A stretch of 64,000 nucleotides of DNA from JACKIC01 sp964392305 (GTDB lineage: Bacteria; Planctomycetota; UBA1135; UBA2386), in NCBI GenBank assembly GCA_964392305.1, contig CAYMPV010000009.1, positions 62,001 through 126,000 on the forward strand, in the 5' to 3' direction. This document shows, one piece after another, positions 50,838 through 63,229 of this stretch; position 1 is the stretch's first letter; every line of letters starts with the position of its first letter. Both the position numbers and the translations under genes were made by a program. The notes beneath the pieces were generated by a model. It was not told the origin of the DNA and did no database searches. It saw only the letters and a list, made by a program, of their open reading frames with translations.

Positions 50838-52556
50838 TCAGCGGAATGCGTAGGCGAGTTCGGGGCCGAGCAACGGGTGTTGGGCACGCTGCCGCAGGTG
50901 GATGCGCAGCATCTCGGCGCGCAAGGCCGCCAGCAGCTGCTCGCTCTCTGGCTGGCGGCCCATGCTGGCGAGACTGCGCGCCAGCAGCATCTTGGTCAGC
51001 GGCGAGTCGTTCATGCGCGCGGCGCGGGCCAGGGCCGTGTACTGGTCGCCGAGTTCGCCGCGTCGTTCGTGACACAGCGCCTGCAGCAGCAGGCTGAAGA
51101 CGCTGTCGCCACCGCGGCTCAGTTGCCGCTCGACGGCTTCGGCGCGCTGGTTGGTCTCGGCGACGGTGACGACGCCGCCCAGGAACGAGATCGCATCGGC
51201 GAGGGCCGTTCCCGGCCGCTGCTGCTGCAGGGTGGCGAGGATCGGCGGCAGGATGCGTGCGCCCCCCAGCCGGGCCAGCACCAGGCCGGCTTCGGCGAAC
51301 TCGCCGGCGCGCTCGTCGAGCGCCGACGGGTGGCTGACCAGCCAGGTGAAGTCTTCGCGCAACAGCCGCACCGCGGTCTCGTCGTCGTGTTGCAGCAGGG
51401 CGTGTGCGGCCTGCATGCGGCGCAGATCGTGCAGTTGCAGCGAATCGCGTTCGAGCAGTTCGGTGTTGAGTTGATCGTGCAGCTGCCGCAGCCGCTCGTG
51501 CTGGCCGGCGCCGTAGAGAGCGATGCTGCGCGGCACGATCAGCGCTGCGGCCGGCAGGCGCAGCGCGGCGAGATCGAACTCGCTGACCGCCGCCGCGTTG
51601 TCGCCGAGCGCGAGTCGGGTCCAGCCGAGGTGGTAGTGGCCGAGCGGATGATCGGGTTCGAGTGCGACGAACGCCTGTAGATGCGGCAACGCCGCGGCGA
51701 AGTCGCCGAGGAAGTTCTCGGCCAGCCCCAGGGTCAGCAGCGCTTGGGGGTCGTGGGGTCGTTCGCGCTGGAACACGCGGCCAAGGTCGCGCAGCTCACG
51801 ATCGTGGCCCGGGGCGTTCTCGGGGCGCTGCGAGGCGCGCGCCAACAACAGCGTGCGGGCCAGGCGGTGCTGGCGGTGTGGTGCCAGGCGGGTGGTGAAG
51901 CTGAGCGCTTCGGCGGCGATGCGTTCGGCGATGCCGGGGTGGCCGCGCAGCAGTTCCGTTTCGGCGAGGCCGTCGAGCACGTAGGGGCTGCCGCCGTCGC
52001 GGGCGCGGCAGCGGGTGAACAGCCGGAACGCGGCCTCGACGCCGCCGTCGTGCAGCAGGCGGTGCGCGTCGGCTGCCGCGTCGACGAAGCCAGGCTCGCG
52101 GCCGACGCTGGCGGCGGTCGGCACCGGCGTGCTGGTCACTTCCCCGAGTGCTTCGCGCGCGGTGCGCGCCAGGCGGTCGATCGCTGCGCCGAGGTCGCCG
52201 TCGGTGCAGGTGTCGCCGCCGATCGGCACGGCCTCACCGCTTTCGTCGACGAGCATGGCGGCGAGACGTTGGCTGGTCAGATCGGCGCACAGGCGCAGGC
52301 GGCTGCGGCCAGGCGCCCCGCCGTCGCCATCGACCACCACGAACTGCGCCGACTGCCTCAGGGCCTCGTGCCACAGCACGGCGGCGGCGCGCCAGGGCAG
52401 TTCGTCCGGCAGTCCGGTGCAGTCGGTGACCAGCACCGTGCCCGGCGGCAGCGCGCGCACGACCGGGACTTCGGGCCGCGGCTGCTCGGGGATCGGGGCC
52501 GGCCCGCTGGCACAACCGGACAGGGCCAGGCTCACGACCAAGGCTGAGTATCGCAC
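50838..52556 (-). CDS. TPR-rich lipoprotein, function unknown
   Basis: 572 aa from a GTG at 52556 (VRYSALVVSLALSGC); the lipobox LSGC predicts a lipid anchor. Residues about 30-140 form an alpha/beta domain that may bind a partner (GTVLVTDCTGLPDELPWRAAAVLWHEALRQ). The rest consists of TPR-like pairs, including LPHLQAFVALEPDHPLGHYHLGWTRLALGDNAAAVSEFDLAALRLP. Envelope scaffold is an inference. Convergent with the GNAT gene. Confidence 0.75.
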   Translation of the reverse strand: MRYSALVVSLALSGCASGPAPIPEQPRPEVPVVRALPPGTVLVTDCTGLPDELPWRAAAVLWHEALRQSAQFVVVDGDGGAPGRSRLRLCADLTSQRLAAMLVDESGEAVPIGGDTCTDGDLGAAIDRLARTAREALGEVTSTPVPTAASVGREPGFVDAAADAHRLLHDGGVEAAFRLFTRCRARDGGSPYVLDGLAETELLRGHPGIAERIAAEALSFTTRLAPHRQHRLARTLLLARASQRPENAPGHDRELRDLGRVFQRERPHDPQALLTLGLAENFLGDFAAALPHLQAFVALEPDHPLGHYHLGWTRLALGDNAAAVSEFDLAALRLPAAALIVPRSIALYGAGQHERLRQLHDQLNTELLERDSLQLHDLRRMQAAHALLQHDDETAVRLLREDFTWLVSHPSALDERAGEFAEAGLVLARLGGARILPPILATLQQQRPGTALADAISFLGGVVTVAETNQRAEAVERQLSRGGDSVFSLLLQALCHERRGELGDQYTALARAARMNDSPLTKMLLARSLASMGRQPESEQLLAALRAEMLRIHLRQRAQHPLLGPELAYAFR

Positions 52557-52639
52557 CGGTGCAGCATCCCGCGCCGGTGCCCCCTGCTCAACGACCATGG
52601 CTTCATGCCGAGGGTCGATCGTGCCGATGTCATGGGCGC

Positions 52640-53731
52640 ATGAAGTCCGTCACCCGTCTGGTCCGCAGGGCCGTCCTGTGGTTCGTGGTCGCCGTTCCGC
52701 TCGTCGCCCAACAGGGTGGTCAAACGGGTGGGGCCCCGTCGCCCGCGGCCGGGACCGGCCCGGCAACGGTGCCGGTCGACAAGCAGGCCAGGCCCGAAGG
52801 GGATTCACGCCGCAGTTCGATCAGTCCGGTCAAGTTCGACGAGAACGGTTACCCCAAGGTCCCCGGCGGGCCGAGCGCGCGTCCCGCGTTCCTCGAGCAG
52901 GGGCGGCCCAAGAACGTGCCGTCGCCGGCACCGGCCGGGGAGACGGGCGCCGGGCGCACGCCGCAGCCCGCGAGCACAGCGGCCGCGACGAGCGAGCCGC
53001 GTGGTCGGGCGCCGGCGCTGGCCTCCGGCATGGAGTTCGGCTCACCGCTGTTGGACATCTACCAGCGTGTGCGCGCGCCGGGCACGTTCAAGGCGCTCGG
53101 TGGTCGCACCGTGTGGTGGCGTCTGACCGTGTTCGGTGAACAGGGGGAGATCATCGGTCGTCGCGAGGTGACCCACCTCGTCGACTGCGCGTTCGCCGAA
53201 CGCGATCGCCTGGAGTTCGAGGACGGGCGCGTCTACGGCCGTTCGGGCCCCGTCGTCTACGCCGAACGTCAGGGCATGGCGTGGCCGACGCTGAACGAGA
53301 GCGCTGCCGAGGAGCTGGCCCTGTTCGGGTTGCAGTGGCGAATGCCGTGGTGTTTCGCCGATGGCGTCACCTACGCGGTGGTGGGGCGCGACCAGCTGAC
53401 CCGCAGCGGCGAAGGGCTGGCGCGCGTCGTCGTCGAGCGGCGGCCGCCCGCGGCGTTCGACACGGTCGGGCCCGAACTCGACCCCAAGCCGCGTGATCAC
53501 TTCGAACTGCTCTACGAGCCGGCCTCGGGCCAGCCGCGTGAGTTCGTGCATCGTTTCGCCAACAGTCGGCAGACGCGGCGACTGCTGCTGGAAGACTGGC
53601 GCGACGTCGACGGCGTGCAGGTGCCGTTCCGGCGCATCTACGTCGACGACTCCGGCCGGCAGACGACGATGCTCGAGATCCTGCGTGTCGAGGCGACCAC
53701 GGTCAGCGAGCGCGCGTTCCGGCTGCTCTGA
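52640..53731 (+). CDS. secreted protein of unknown function (outer-membrane-lipoprotein-sorting-like end)
   Basis: 363 aa from the ATG at 52640. The signal peptide is about residues 1-24 (LWFVVAVPLVAQQ). A Pro/Ala-rich, low-complexity segment runs to about 130. The folded part begins near LLDIYQRVRAPGTFKALGGRTVWWRL and ends with HFELLYEPASGQPREFVHRF... LEDWRDVDGVQVPFRRIYVDDSGRQTTMLEI. The VDGVxVPFxR pattern is common in LolA/LolB-like beta proteins. Probably periplasmic. Its stop abuts the hairpin shared with the RAYT gene. Confidence 0.7.
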   Translation: MKSVTRLVRRAVLWFVVAVPLVAQQGGQTGGAPSPAAGTGPATVPVDKQARPEGDSRRSSISPVKFDENGYPKVPGGPSARPAFLEQGRPKNVPSPAPAGETGAGRTPQPASTAAATSEPRGRAPALASGMEFGSPLLDIYQRVRAPGTFKALGGRTVWWRLTVFGEQGEIIGRREVTHLVDCAFAERDRLEFEDGRVYGRSGPVVYAERQGMAWPTLNESAAEELALFGLQWRMPWCFADGVTYAVVGRDQLTRSGEGLARVVVERRPPAAFDTVGPELDPKPRDHFELLYEPASGQPREFVHRFANSRQTRRLLLEDWRDVDGVQVPFRRIYVDDSGRQTTMLEILRVEATTVSERAFRLL

Positions 53732-53763
53732 ACGAGGTGGTCACGCGGTGACCGGAACCTCGT
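53732..53763. terminator. bulged hairpin at the RAYT 3' end
   Basis: ACGAGGT + GGTCAC - GCG - GTGACC + GGA + ACCTCGT form a 13-bp stem with one 3-base bulge, starting immediately after the upstream stop and covering the stop codon of the RAYT transposase. It may be a shared terminator. Its bulged shape and location also resemble REP/BIME elements mobilised by RAYT proteins. Confidence 0.6.
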
Positions 53764-54523
53764 GCACGCTGAGCCAGCCGTGGATCTGCCATCCCTCCCG
53801 CAGCATCCAGGTGCCCGGGTCGGCCACCGGCCGAACCACGGCTTCGATGCCCAAGACCCGGATGCTCTCGCGGAAGCCCGTGAACCACGGCGCTGACGTG
53901 AACGTGTCCATCGCCTGTGGGACCGTGATCTCACGGCCTTCTGCCGCGTGTTTCTTGCCGTTGCCGAAGACGTAACGCAGCGCATTCCTCACCTCCCGAG
54001 GGGAGGTGAGGATGCGATCGTGGTAGCGATCGGCGAAGACGCTGCCGCGGCGCGACCAGAGTTTGTTGAGCGCCTTGGCGATGCGGATCAGCAGGCCCTG
54101 CAGTCCACGCGCCAGCGCGCGGCGATCCTGCGCCTCGCAGATCAGGTGCAGGTGGTCGTTGAGCACCGCGTAGTGGCAGAGGCGGAACGTGCCCTGCAGG
54201 TTGCGCGCGCAGCCGGCCGCGAACGCCGCGCGCAGGACCTCGTATTCGCGCTTGTTGCGCAGGCGTGGCAGGCCGGATCGCAGCTTGAGCGTGACGTGAA
54301 CGGGGAAGCGCGACGCCAGCGCCATGCGCGGACGGTGATCGACCCCGGGTCTGCCGGAGATCTTCGGCTTGCGCCCCGCGCCGGGTCGGGCACCACCTGG
54401 GCCTGGTCGGAACGGCAGCAACGGTGCGCCGCGTTTGCCGGTCGCGCTGTTCTTGCGCTTGCCTGCCCTGGAGTTTGGTGTCCTGCCCTTGGCTCCTGCC
54501 CTGCTCTTGGAGGTCGTCACCAT
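53741..54523 (-). CDS. REP-associated tyrosine transposase (RAYT, IS200/Y1 family)
   Basis: 260 aa from the ATG at 54523. The N-terminal ~65 aa are very basic (Lys/Arg/Gly/Pro). The Y1 HUH nuclease follows, with HLH as H124-L-H126 in LNDHLHLICEA and the likely nucleophile Y184 in ILTSPREVRNALRYVFGNGKKHA, the typical RAYT helix. RAYTs are domesticated single-copy relatives of IS200/IS605 transposases and act on REP hairpins. A hairpin lies at its 3' end (53732-53763). Confidence 0.9.
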   Translation of the reverse strand: MVTTSKSRAGAKGRTPNSRAGKRKNSATGKRGAPLLPFRPGPGGARPGAGRKPKISGRPGVDHRPRMALASRFPVHVTLKLRSGLPRLRNKREYEVLRAAFAAGCARNLQGTFRLCHYAVLNDHLHLICEAQDRRALARGLQGLLIRIAKALNKLWSRRGSVFADRYHDRILTSPREVRNALRYVFGNGKKHAAEGREITVPQAMDTFTSAPWFTGFRESIRVLGIEAVVRPVADPGTWMLREGWQIHGWLSVHEVPVTA

Positions 54524-54748
54524 TCTGATTGCGCAGATATTGGTGTTTCCGGCGCGGATATCAAGCGGCATGATCGAAATTCCGCGCTTCGCGACTCTCG
54601 TCGATGCGCTTGACCACGGGCTCGGGGGGCCGGCCCTTGGGGTTCCTGTGCGATATGGTCGAGTGACCGATTCGCGGGCATCAGGGACTGACGCGCGCAG
54701 AGTAGGACAACCACAATCGCGCGGACGTGCCCGTCGCTGATGGGAAGC
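54524..54748. other. intergenic region upstream of RAYT
   Basis: About 225 bases without a gene, less GC-rich than its surroundings near 54526-54590 (for example GATATTGG and GCGGATATCAAG). It contains a small dyad, GGTC-GAGT-GACC. No further REP copy, no insertion-sequence end and no clear promoter are recognised. Confidence 0.45.
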
Positions 54749-55615
54749 TCACTCGAACCGGGCGCCAGCCGCGATCCAGGCGCGCAGCGTCGCGAGTTCT
54801 TCGACAGTCGGTTGCGGTTTGCCTTCGGGCGGCATGTGGTCGTCGTCGGCGAGCGGCAGTTCGCAGCGCTGCAGCAGCGGGCTCTCGTCGGGTTTGCCGG
54901 CGACGATCACGGCGCCGTTCTCGCCGCCCAGCTGGACGCCCTCGGCAGTGGTGAGCAGCAGTTCGCCCTTCTGCTTGTCCTCGTTGTGGCACTTGGTGCA
55001 GGTGCGTTCGAGGATCGGCACGACCTGATCTCGCCAGGTCGGTGTCGCAGGTTGGTCAGGCCCCGGATCCTGCGGCGCCGGATCCTGCGTCTGGGGCGCG
55101 GGGTCCGGCGGCTTCTCGGGCACGGACGATCGGGCGGTCTTCGCGGTCAGCGGCTTCCACAGGAAGTTCTCGCCGTGCGTCAGGTTGCCGCCGAGGTGGC
55201 CGGCGGGGATCATCACACCGCACGCCAGCAGCAGCACGACGCGGAACGCGCGGCGATCGCTGAGCAGCGCGAGGATCGCGGCCAGCACACACAGACCACC
55301 CAGGGTGAGACCGAGCAGCTTGTGCTGGCCGACGGTGTCGCCGCCGTAGTCGTCTTCGCCGGCGAGCACGAGGCCGGAGGCAGCGGCCGCTGCTGCGCTC
55401 AGCGCACACAGCCACGCCACGGCGAGGATCGCACCGCGCGGCGCCGGCTTGCGCAGCAACAGCGCGCCGAACTCGAGCAACAGCAGCGCCGGCAACAGGC
55501 CTAGTGGTGAATGCAGCAGCACCGGGTGGGCGCGGCCGAACACTTCGAGCCACGGCGAAGGGTCGGCGGCCTGCAGCAACGACGACGACGACGACGACGG
55601 ATCCGACATGGGCAT
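54749..55615 (-). CDS. membrane c-type cytochrome (DUF2231-like helices plus planctomycete cytochrome C domain)
   Basis: 288 aa; the ATG at 55615 shares one base with the DUF1501 stop (a second ATG lies at 55609). After a Ser run encoded by a GAC repeat, residues about 25-140 hold four membrane helices starting HPVLLHSPLGLLPALLLL, as in DUF2231 proteins. A Pro/Asp-rich linker leads to one haem site, CTKCH, with ADDDHMPPEGKPQPT downstream, as in PSCyt1. It probably carries electrons at the cytoplasmic membrane. Last gene of the three-gene operon with DUF1501 and PSD1. Confidence 0.9.
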   Translation of the reverse strand: MPMSDPSSSSSSLLQAADPSPWLEVFGRAHPVLLHSPLGLLPALLLLEFGALLLRKPAPRGAILAVAWLCALSAAAAAASGLVLAGEDDYGGDTVGQHKLLGLTLGGLCVLAAILALLSDRRAFRVVLLLACGVMIPAGHLGGNLTHGENFLWKPLTAKTARSSVPEKPPDPAPQTQDPAPQDPGPDQPATPTWRDQVVPILERTCTKCHNEDKQKGELLLTTAEGVQLGGENGAVIVAGKPDESPLLQRCELPLADDDHMPPEGKPQPTVEELATLRAWIAAGARFE

Positions 55616-57075
55616 CAGGCGAGCAGTTCGTGCAACACACGTCCAGAGACATCCGTGAGTCGGAACTCACGGCCCTGGTGCCGGAACACCAGCCGTTCGT
55701 GGTCGAAGCCGAGCACGTGCAGCAAGGTCGCGTGCAGGTCGTGCACCGACACCGGATCGCGCACGATGTTGTAGCCGAAGTCGCAGGTCTCGCCGTGCAC
55801 GTGGCCACGCCGCATGCCGCCGCCGGCCATCCACACGGAGAAGCAGCGCGGGTGGTGATCGCGGCCGTAGTTGTCGCGGCTGAGGCCACCCTGGCTGTAG
55901 ACCGTGCGGCCGAATTCACCGCCCCAGGTCACCAGCGTGTCGTCGAGCATGCCGCGGCGGCGCAGGTCGGTGATCAGGCCGGCGATCGGCTGGTCGACGG
56001 CGACACACTGCTTACGCATCTCAGCAGGCAGGTTGCCGTGCTGGTCCCAGCCGCGCATGTAGAGCTGCACGAAACGCACGCCGCGCTCGACCAACCGCCG
56101 CGCCAGCAGGCAACTGTGCGCGAAGGTGCCCGGCTTGCGCGCGTCGTCGCCGTAGAGCTGGTAGGTGCTCTCGCTCTCGTTGCCGACGTCGGTCAGTTCG
56201 GGCACCGACATCTGCATGCGGAAGGCCATCTCCTGCTGCAGCAGGCGCGCGTTGATCTCGGGGTCCATGACCCGCATCGCCTCTTCCTGGGCGAACGCCG
56301 CGACGAGGTCGAGCATCTGCCTGCGGTCAGCGCGCGACACGCCGTTCGGATCGCGCAGGAACAGCACCGGATCGCCGCTGCTGCGCAGCTTGCAGCCCTG
56401 ATGCTGGCTCGGCAGGAACCCGCTGCCCCAGAAGCGGGCCGCGAGCGCCTGCATGTTGCCGAAACCCTGGGTGATCATCACCACGAACGTCGGCAGGTCG
56501 TGGTTGCCGCTGCCCAGGCCGTAGCTGGCCCACGCGCCGAAGCTCGGCCGGCCCGGCTGCTGGTGGCCGGTCTGCACGAACGTGATCGCCGGCTCGTGGT
56601 TGATGGCCTCGGTGTGCATGCTGCGCACCACACACAGCTCCTCGGCGACCGTGCCCAGGTACGGCATCAACTCGCTGATGTGCACCCCGTCGCCGCCGTT
56701 GTCCCACTTCTTGAACGCGAACATCGACGGCGCGACCGGGAAGCGCTTCTGTCCCGAGGTCATGCCGGTGAGGCGCTGGCCGTCGCGCACCGAGTCGGGC
56801 AGGTCCTGGTCGTAGAGCTTGTGCAGCCCCGGCTTGTAGTCGAACAGGTCTAGCTGGCTCGGCCCGCCCTCCATGTGCAGCGAGATCACCGACCGTGCGC
56901 GCGGTGCGAAGTGGGGGCCGCCGGCTGCCTGATCGTGCGGCGCCGCGGCGATCGGCACGTGCGCGCCGTTGCTGGCCAGCGCCATCGCGCCCAGGGCGCT
57001 GCTCACCGAGGCGGTCGAGCGCGCGAAGAAACGGCGACGCGTGCACAGCCGGTGCAGTTCGGGCGGCAGGTTCAT
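55615..57075 (-). CDS. DUF1501 family protein (Tat-type signal)
   Basis: 486 aa. A twin-arginine-like start (CTRRRFFARSTASVSS) is followed by ARSVISLHMEGGPSQLDLFDYKP, RSMHTEAINHEPAITFVQTGHQQPGRPSFGAWASYGLG, RLVERGVRFVQLYMRGWDQH and WGGEFGRTVYSQG, all family hallmarks. The domain is related to the alkaline-phosphatase/sulfatase superfamily. It is almost always paired with PSD1-type genes in planctomycetes; the joint function is not settled. It starts 4 bases after PSD1. Confidence 0.95.
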   Translation of the reverse strand: MNLPPELHRLCTRRRFFARSTASVSSALGAMALASNGAHVPIAAAPHDQAAGGPHFAPRARSVISLHMEGGPSQLDLFDYKPGLHKLYDQDLPDSVRDGQRLTGMTSGQKRFPVAPSMFAFKKWDNGGDGVHISELMPYLGTVAEELCVVRSMHTEAINHEPAITFVQTGHQQPGRPSFGAWASYGLGSGNHDLPTFVVMITQGFGNMQALAARFWGSGFLPSQHQGCKLRSSGDPVLFLRDPNGVSRADRRQMLDLVAAFAQEEAMRVMDPEINARLLQQEMAFRMQMSVPELTDVGNESESTYQLYGDDARKPGTFAHSCLLARRLVERGVRFVQLYMRGWDQHGNLPAEMRKQCVAVDQPIAGLITDLRRRGMLDDTLVTWGGEFGRTVYSQGGLSRDNYGRDHHPRCFSVWMAGGGMRRGHVHGETCDFGYNIVRDPVSVHDLHATLLHVLGFDHERLVFRHQGREFRLTDVSGRVLHELLA

Positions 57076-57079
57076 GGCG

Positions 57080-60649
<3,570 letters not shown>

Positions 60650-60728
60650 GGCGACGAGCGGCGGATCATCGCACCGCGAGCCGGGTCTGTCACGGCGTGA
60701 TGGGCCGCGGGCGCACGACCTGCCCCTG

Positions 60729-60776
60729 AGGCCGGGCTTCGCCTAGGCCGGGCCTCGCTGAGGCCGGTCATCGCTT
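60729..60776. repeat. three tandem 16-bp units
   Basis: Three imperfect direct copies beginning AGGCCGG occur at 60729-60744, 60745-60760 and 60761-60776; the last runs into the stop codon of the gene ending at 60768. Together they create the GC hairpin below. Confidence 0.7.
60751..60765 (-). terminator. GC hairpin after the carboxypeptidase-regulatory-like gene
   Basis: GGCCTC-GCT-GAGGCC is a perfect 6-bp stem within the tandem repeats, 3 bases after the minus-strand stop at 60768-60770. No T-tract follows, so terminator activity is uncertain. Confidence 0.4.
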
Positions 60777-63191
60777 GAGCAAAGCGAACTGCACCGGGCT
60801 GTCGTCGCCGGCCGTGAAGCGCACCGTGCCGGTCGCGACGTGGCCGCCGCTGCCCCAGGCCGTCACTTCGTAGTCGCCTGGCGACATGCAGGCCAGGAAC
60901 TCGGCGGTGCGCGACGTGGCGACCTGCTGGCCCGCGACCCAGCTCATCGGTTCGTCCTTGCGCCGCAAGGTCAGCGACACGTAGCCGCGAGCCTGGGGTG
61001 GCACGTCGATCTGGATGCGGCGGTTGACGCCGATGTCGAGCTGCAGATTGTGTTCGATCGCGACGCCGGGGCGGATCTCGATCTCACACGCGGCGCCGGC
61101 TATGCCCGGTCCCTGCACCAGCAGGCGGTGTTTGCCCGCGGGCACATCGTCGATGCGGTAGACGCCTCCCGAATACACGCCAGGCAACCGCTGTTCCTTG
61201 GTCACCACGCAGACCTCGAGCGCGGTGGGCGGTTGGCCGTCCGGGCCGACGACGCTGCCGCTGATCGCGCCCGCGGCCTGCAGGGTCAGCGTGCCGAGGT
61301 CGGTGGGTTCCCCGGCGACCACCACGACGTTCTGGCGCGACCACGCCGCGTGGCCTGGCATGCGGACGACGACGTCGAGGGTGCCCGCAGGAACGCGAGC
61401 GAAGTGGAAACTGCCGTCGCCGTCGGCGATGGCACTCGCGTACTCGCGGAACTCGTGGTGCCACAGCGCCACCTCGGCGCGCCCTTCGGTGAGTTGCGCG
61501 GAGATCGCGCGACCGGTCAGGGAGCTGCGCCGCGCGTTGGTGTCGACGATCAGACGTTGGCGCTCGCGGCTCGGCAACAGCCCGCCGAAGCGTGCATCGG
61601 CGAAGTTGGACAACGCGGTCTCGGGCGCGTGCACGAACGCGTCGGCGGGAGCTGGATCGAGGCACGGCAGGTCGACGGTACCGTCGCTGCCGGTGCGGTC
61701 GCTGACCTTCCGGCCACCGGCCCACGCCAGCCGCACGTTCCAGCCAGCCAGCGGGGCGCCGGCGGTGTCGACGAGCAGCACGCCGAGGCGCTGTGAGCCG
61801 TCGCCGTCGCCGAGCACCGCGTTCCAGACGGTCTCGTGCTCGGGCGACGCGACGAAGGTCTCGGAGATGGTGATGTTGGCGTGTTCGGCAGTGCCCACGA
61901 CCTTGCCCGGCGCCAGGCTGTCGAATGCGAATGAGCCGTCCGCCGCAGTGCGCACGCGCCGCGGATCGAACGTTCCTGGGCAGTGCGCGGAGACCGTCGC
62001 GTTGGCGATCGGTTGACCGGTCGGCGAGGTGAGCACACCGCGCAACCGGCACGGCTCTGGCAGGACGATGCGCAACACCAGGCGCTGATCGACGGAGGCT
62101 TCGGCCAGCCCCTTGGCTGGACCGCTGCCGGCGGCGATCGCCGACCAGGCCAATGGGCCCGGGTGCAGCCGGTCGGCCGAGAACATGCCGCGTTCGTCGG
62201 CGTCGACGAAGCGCGGTAGCGCCAGCGGCCCACGCGGGCCCTTGTTCTGCGGGCGTAGCTCGATCTGCGCGCCGCTGGCGGGGCGGCCGTGGGCATCGAC
62301 CACCGTGCCGCTGACGAACGCGCTGCGGCCGATCAGGTGCAGGACCACGTCGAGACTCTCGGGCGCGGACGCGGAAGCGTTGGCCGACAGCAGCACCATC
62401 TCGGGCTCGGCGGGCCCGAACCGTGGGTGGGAGGCGCTGACCAGGCCGCCGCGCACCAGCGGGATCGCGAAGCGGCCGTCATGGTCGCTGCAGCCGATGC
62501 GGATGGTCGGCGACAACGCACCTTCGCGCCCGCTCCAGGGCAGGAACTCGATGTCGGCATCGACGATCGGGTTGTTGGCGACGTCGAGCACCTGGCCGCG
62601 CACCCACATGCGCGGTTGGATCACGAGTCGGAGCGGTTTGCCGCCGTCGGCGAACACACGACCAGCGACGCGGCCACCCAGCGCGCTGGTCGCCACAACC
62701 GCGGCGCCGTCGCCGCGCGGGATCGCGATCTGCGCCATGCCCATGTCGTCGGTGCGCGCGGCGAAGGTGCCGAGTAGGGGCGTCGTCGTTGCGCCGGGCG
62801 CCGTTGGCTCGTCTGCGATCGCAACCGGCTGGTGAACTGCGAGGTCCACCTCACAGTCGGCCACCGGCGATTCCTGGCCGTTGTCGCGCCAGACCATCAC
62901 CACCGTCACGGTGGCGTCGCGGGCGGGGCCCGCCGCGTCTTCGATCGCCTGCCGCTGCACGGCCTCCGCGGGCATCGGGCCGGCCCCGGCTGCGGAATGG
63001 GAACCCGCATCGATGGTGGACCCGGAGGCCGGCGCGGAGCCCGTCGGTTCGTTGCCCGACGCTCCGGTTGCTGCTGGGCCCGGTGCCGGCGGTGGACCCG
63101 GTAGTGGTGTGTCGGCATGGCCCCAGACACACCAGGCCAGCAGTGCTGCCAGTGCAGTCGACAGGCCATAGATCAACAGGCGGCGGGTCAC
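60768..63191 (-). CDS. carboxypeptidase-regulatory-like repeat protein
   Basis: 807 aa. One N-terminal membrane anchor (LLIYGLSTALAALLAWCVWG) is followed by a Pro/Ala/Gly spacer to about 75. The rest is a chain of CarboxypepD_reg/CNA-B-like beta-sandwich units with the recurring pattern GxVxDxxGxPxxxAxVxxxxxxxxxxxxxTxxDGxF: VSGTVVDAHGRPASGAQIEL, LRGVLTSPTGQPIANATVSAH (then TAADGSFAF) and ISGSVVGPDGQPPTALEVCV. Such proteins are periplasmic or surface scaffolds; ligand unknown. Confidence 0.87.
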   Translation of the reverse strand: MTRRLLIYGLSTALAALLAWCVWGHADTPLPGPPPAPGPAATGASGNEPTGSAPASGSTIDAGSHSAAGAGPMPAEAVQRQAIEDAAGPARDATVTVVMVWRDNGQESPVADCEVDLAVHQPVAIADEPTAPGATTTPLLGTFAARTDDMGMAQIAIPRGDGAAVVATSALGGRVAGRVFADGGKPLRLVIQPRMWVRGQVLDVANNPIVDADIEFLPWSGREGALSPTIRIGCSDHDGRFAIPLVRGGLVSASHPRFGPAEPEMVLLSANASASAPESLDVVLHLIGRSAFVSGTVVDAHGRPASGAQIELRPQNKGPRGPLALPRFVDADERGMFSADRLHPGPLAWSAIAAGSGPAKGLAEASVDQRLVLRIVLPEPCRLRGVLTSPTGQPIANATVSAHCPGTFDPRRVRTAADGSFAFDSLAPGKVVGTAEHANITISETFVASPEHETVWNAVLGDGDGSQRLGVLLVDTAGAPLAGWNVRLAWAGGRKVSDRTGSDGTVDLPCLDPAPADAFVHAPETALSNFADARFGGLLPSRERQRLIVDTNARRSSLTGRAISAQLTEGRAEVALWHHEFREYASAIADGDGSFHFARVPAGTLDVVVRMPGHAAWSRQNVVVVAGEPTDLGTLTLQAAGAISGSVVGPDGQPPTALEVCVVTKEQRLPGVYSGGVYRIDDVPAGKHRLLVQGPGIAGAACEIEIRPGVAIEHNLQLDIGVNRRIQIDVPPQARGYVSLTLRRKDEPMSWVAGQQVATSRTAEFLACMSPGDYEVTAWGSGGHVATGTVRFTAGDDSPVQFALLKR

Positions 63192-63229
63192 GTGGAACTC
63201 GTACTACGCCGGGCACATGGGCGCGCGGC

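Noticed and set aside
55575..55600. GAC trinucleotide run as a microsatellite
   Set aside because: It simply encodes a Ser run at the cytochrome N-terminus and is too short to be remarkable.
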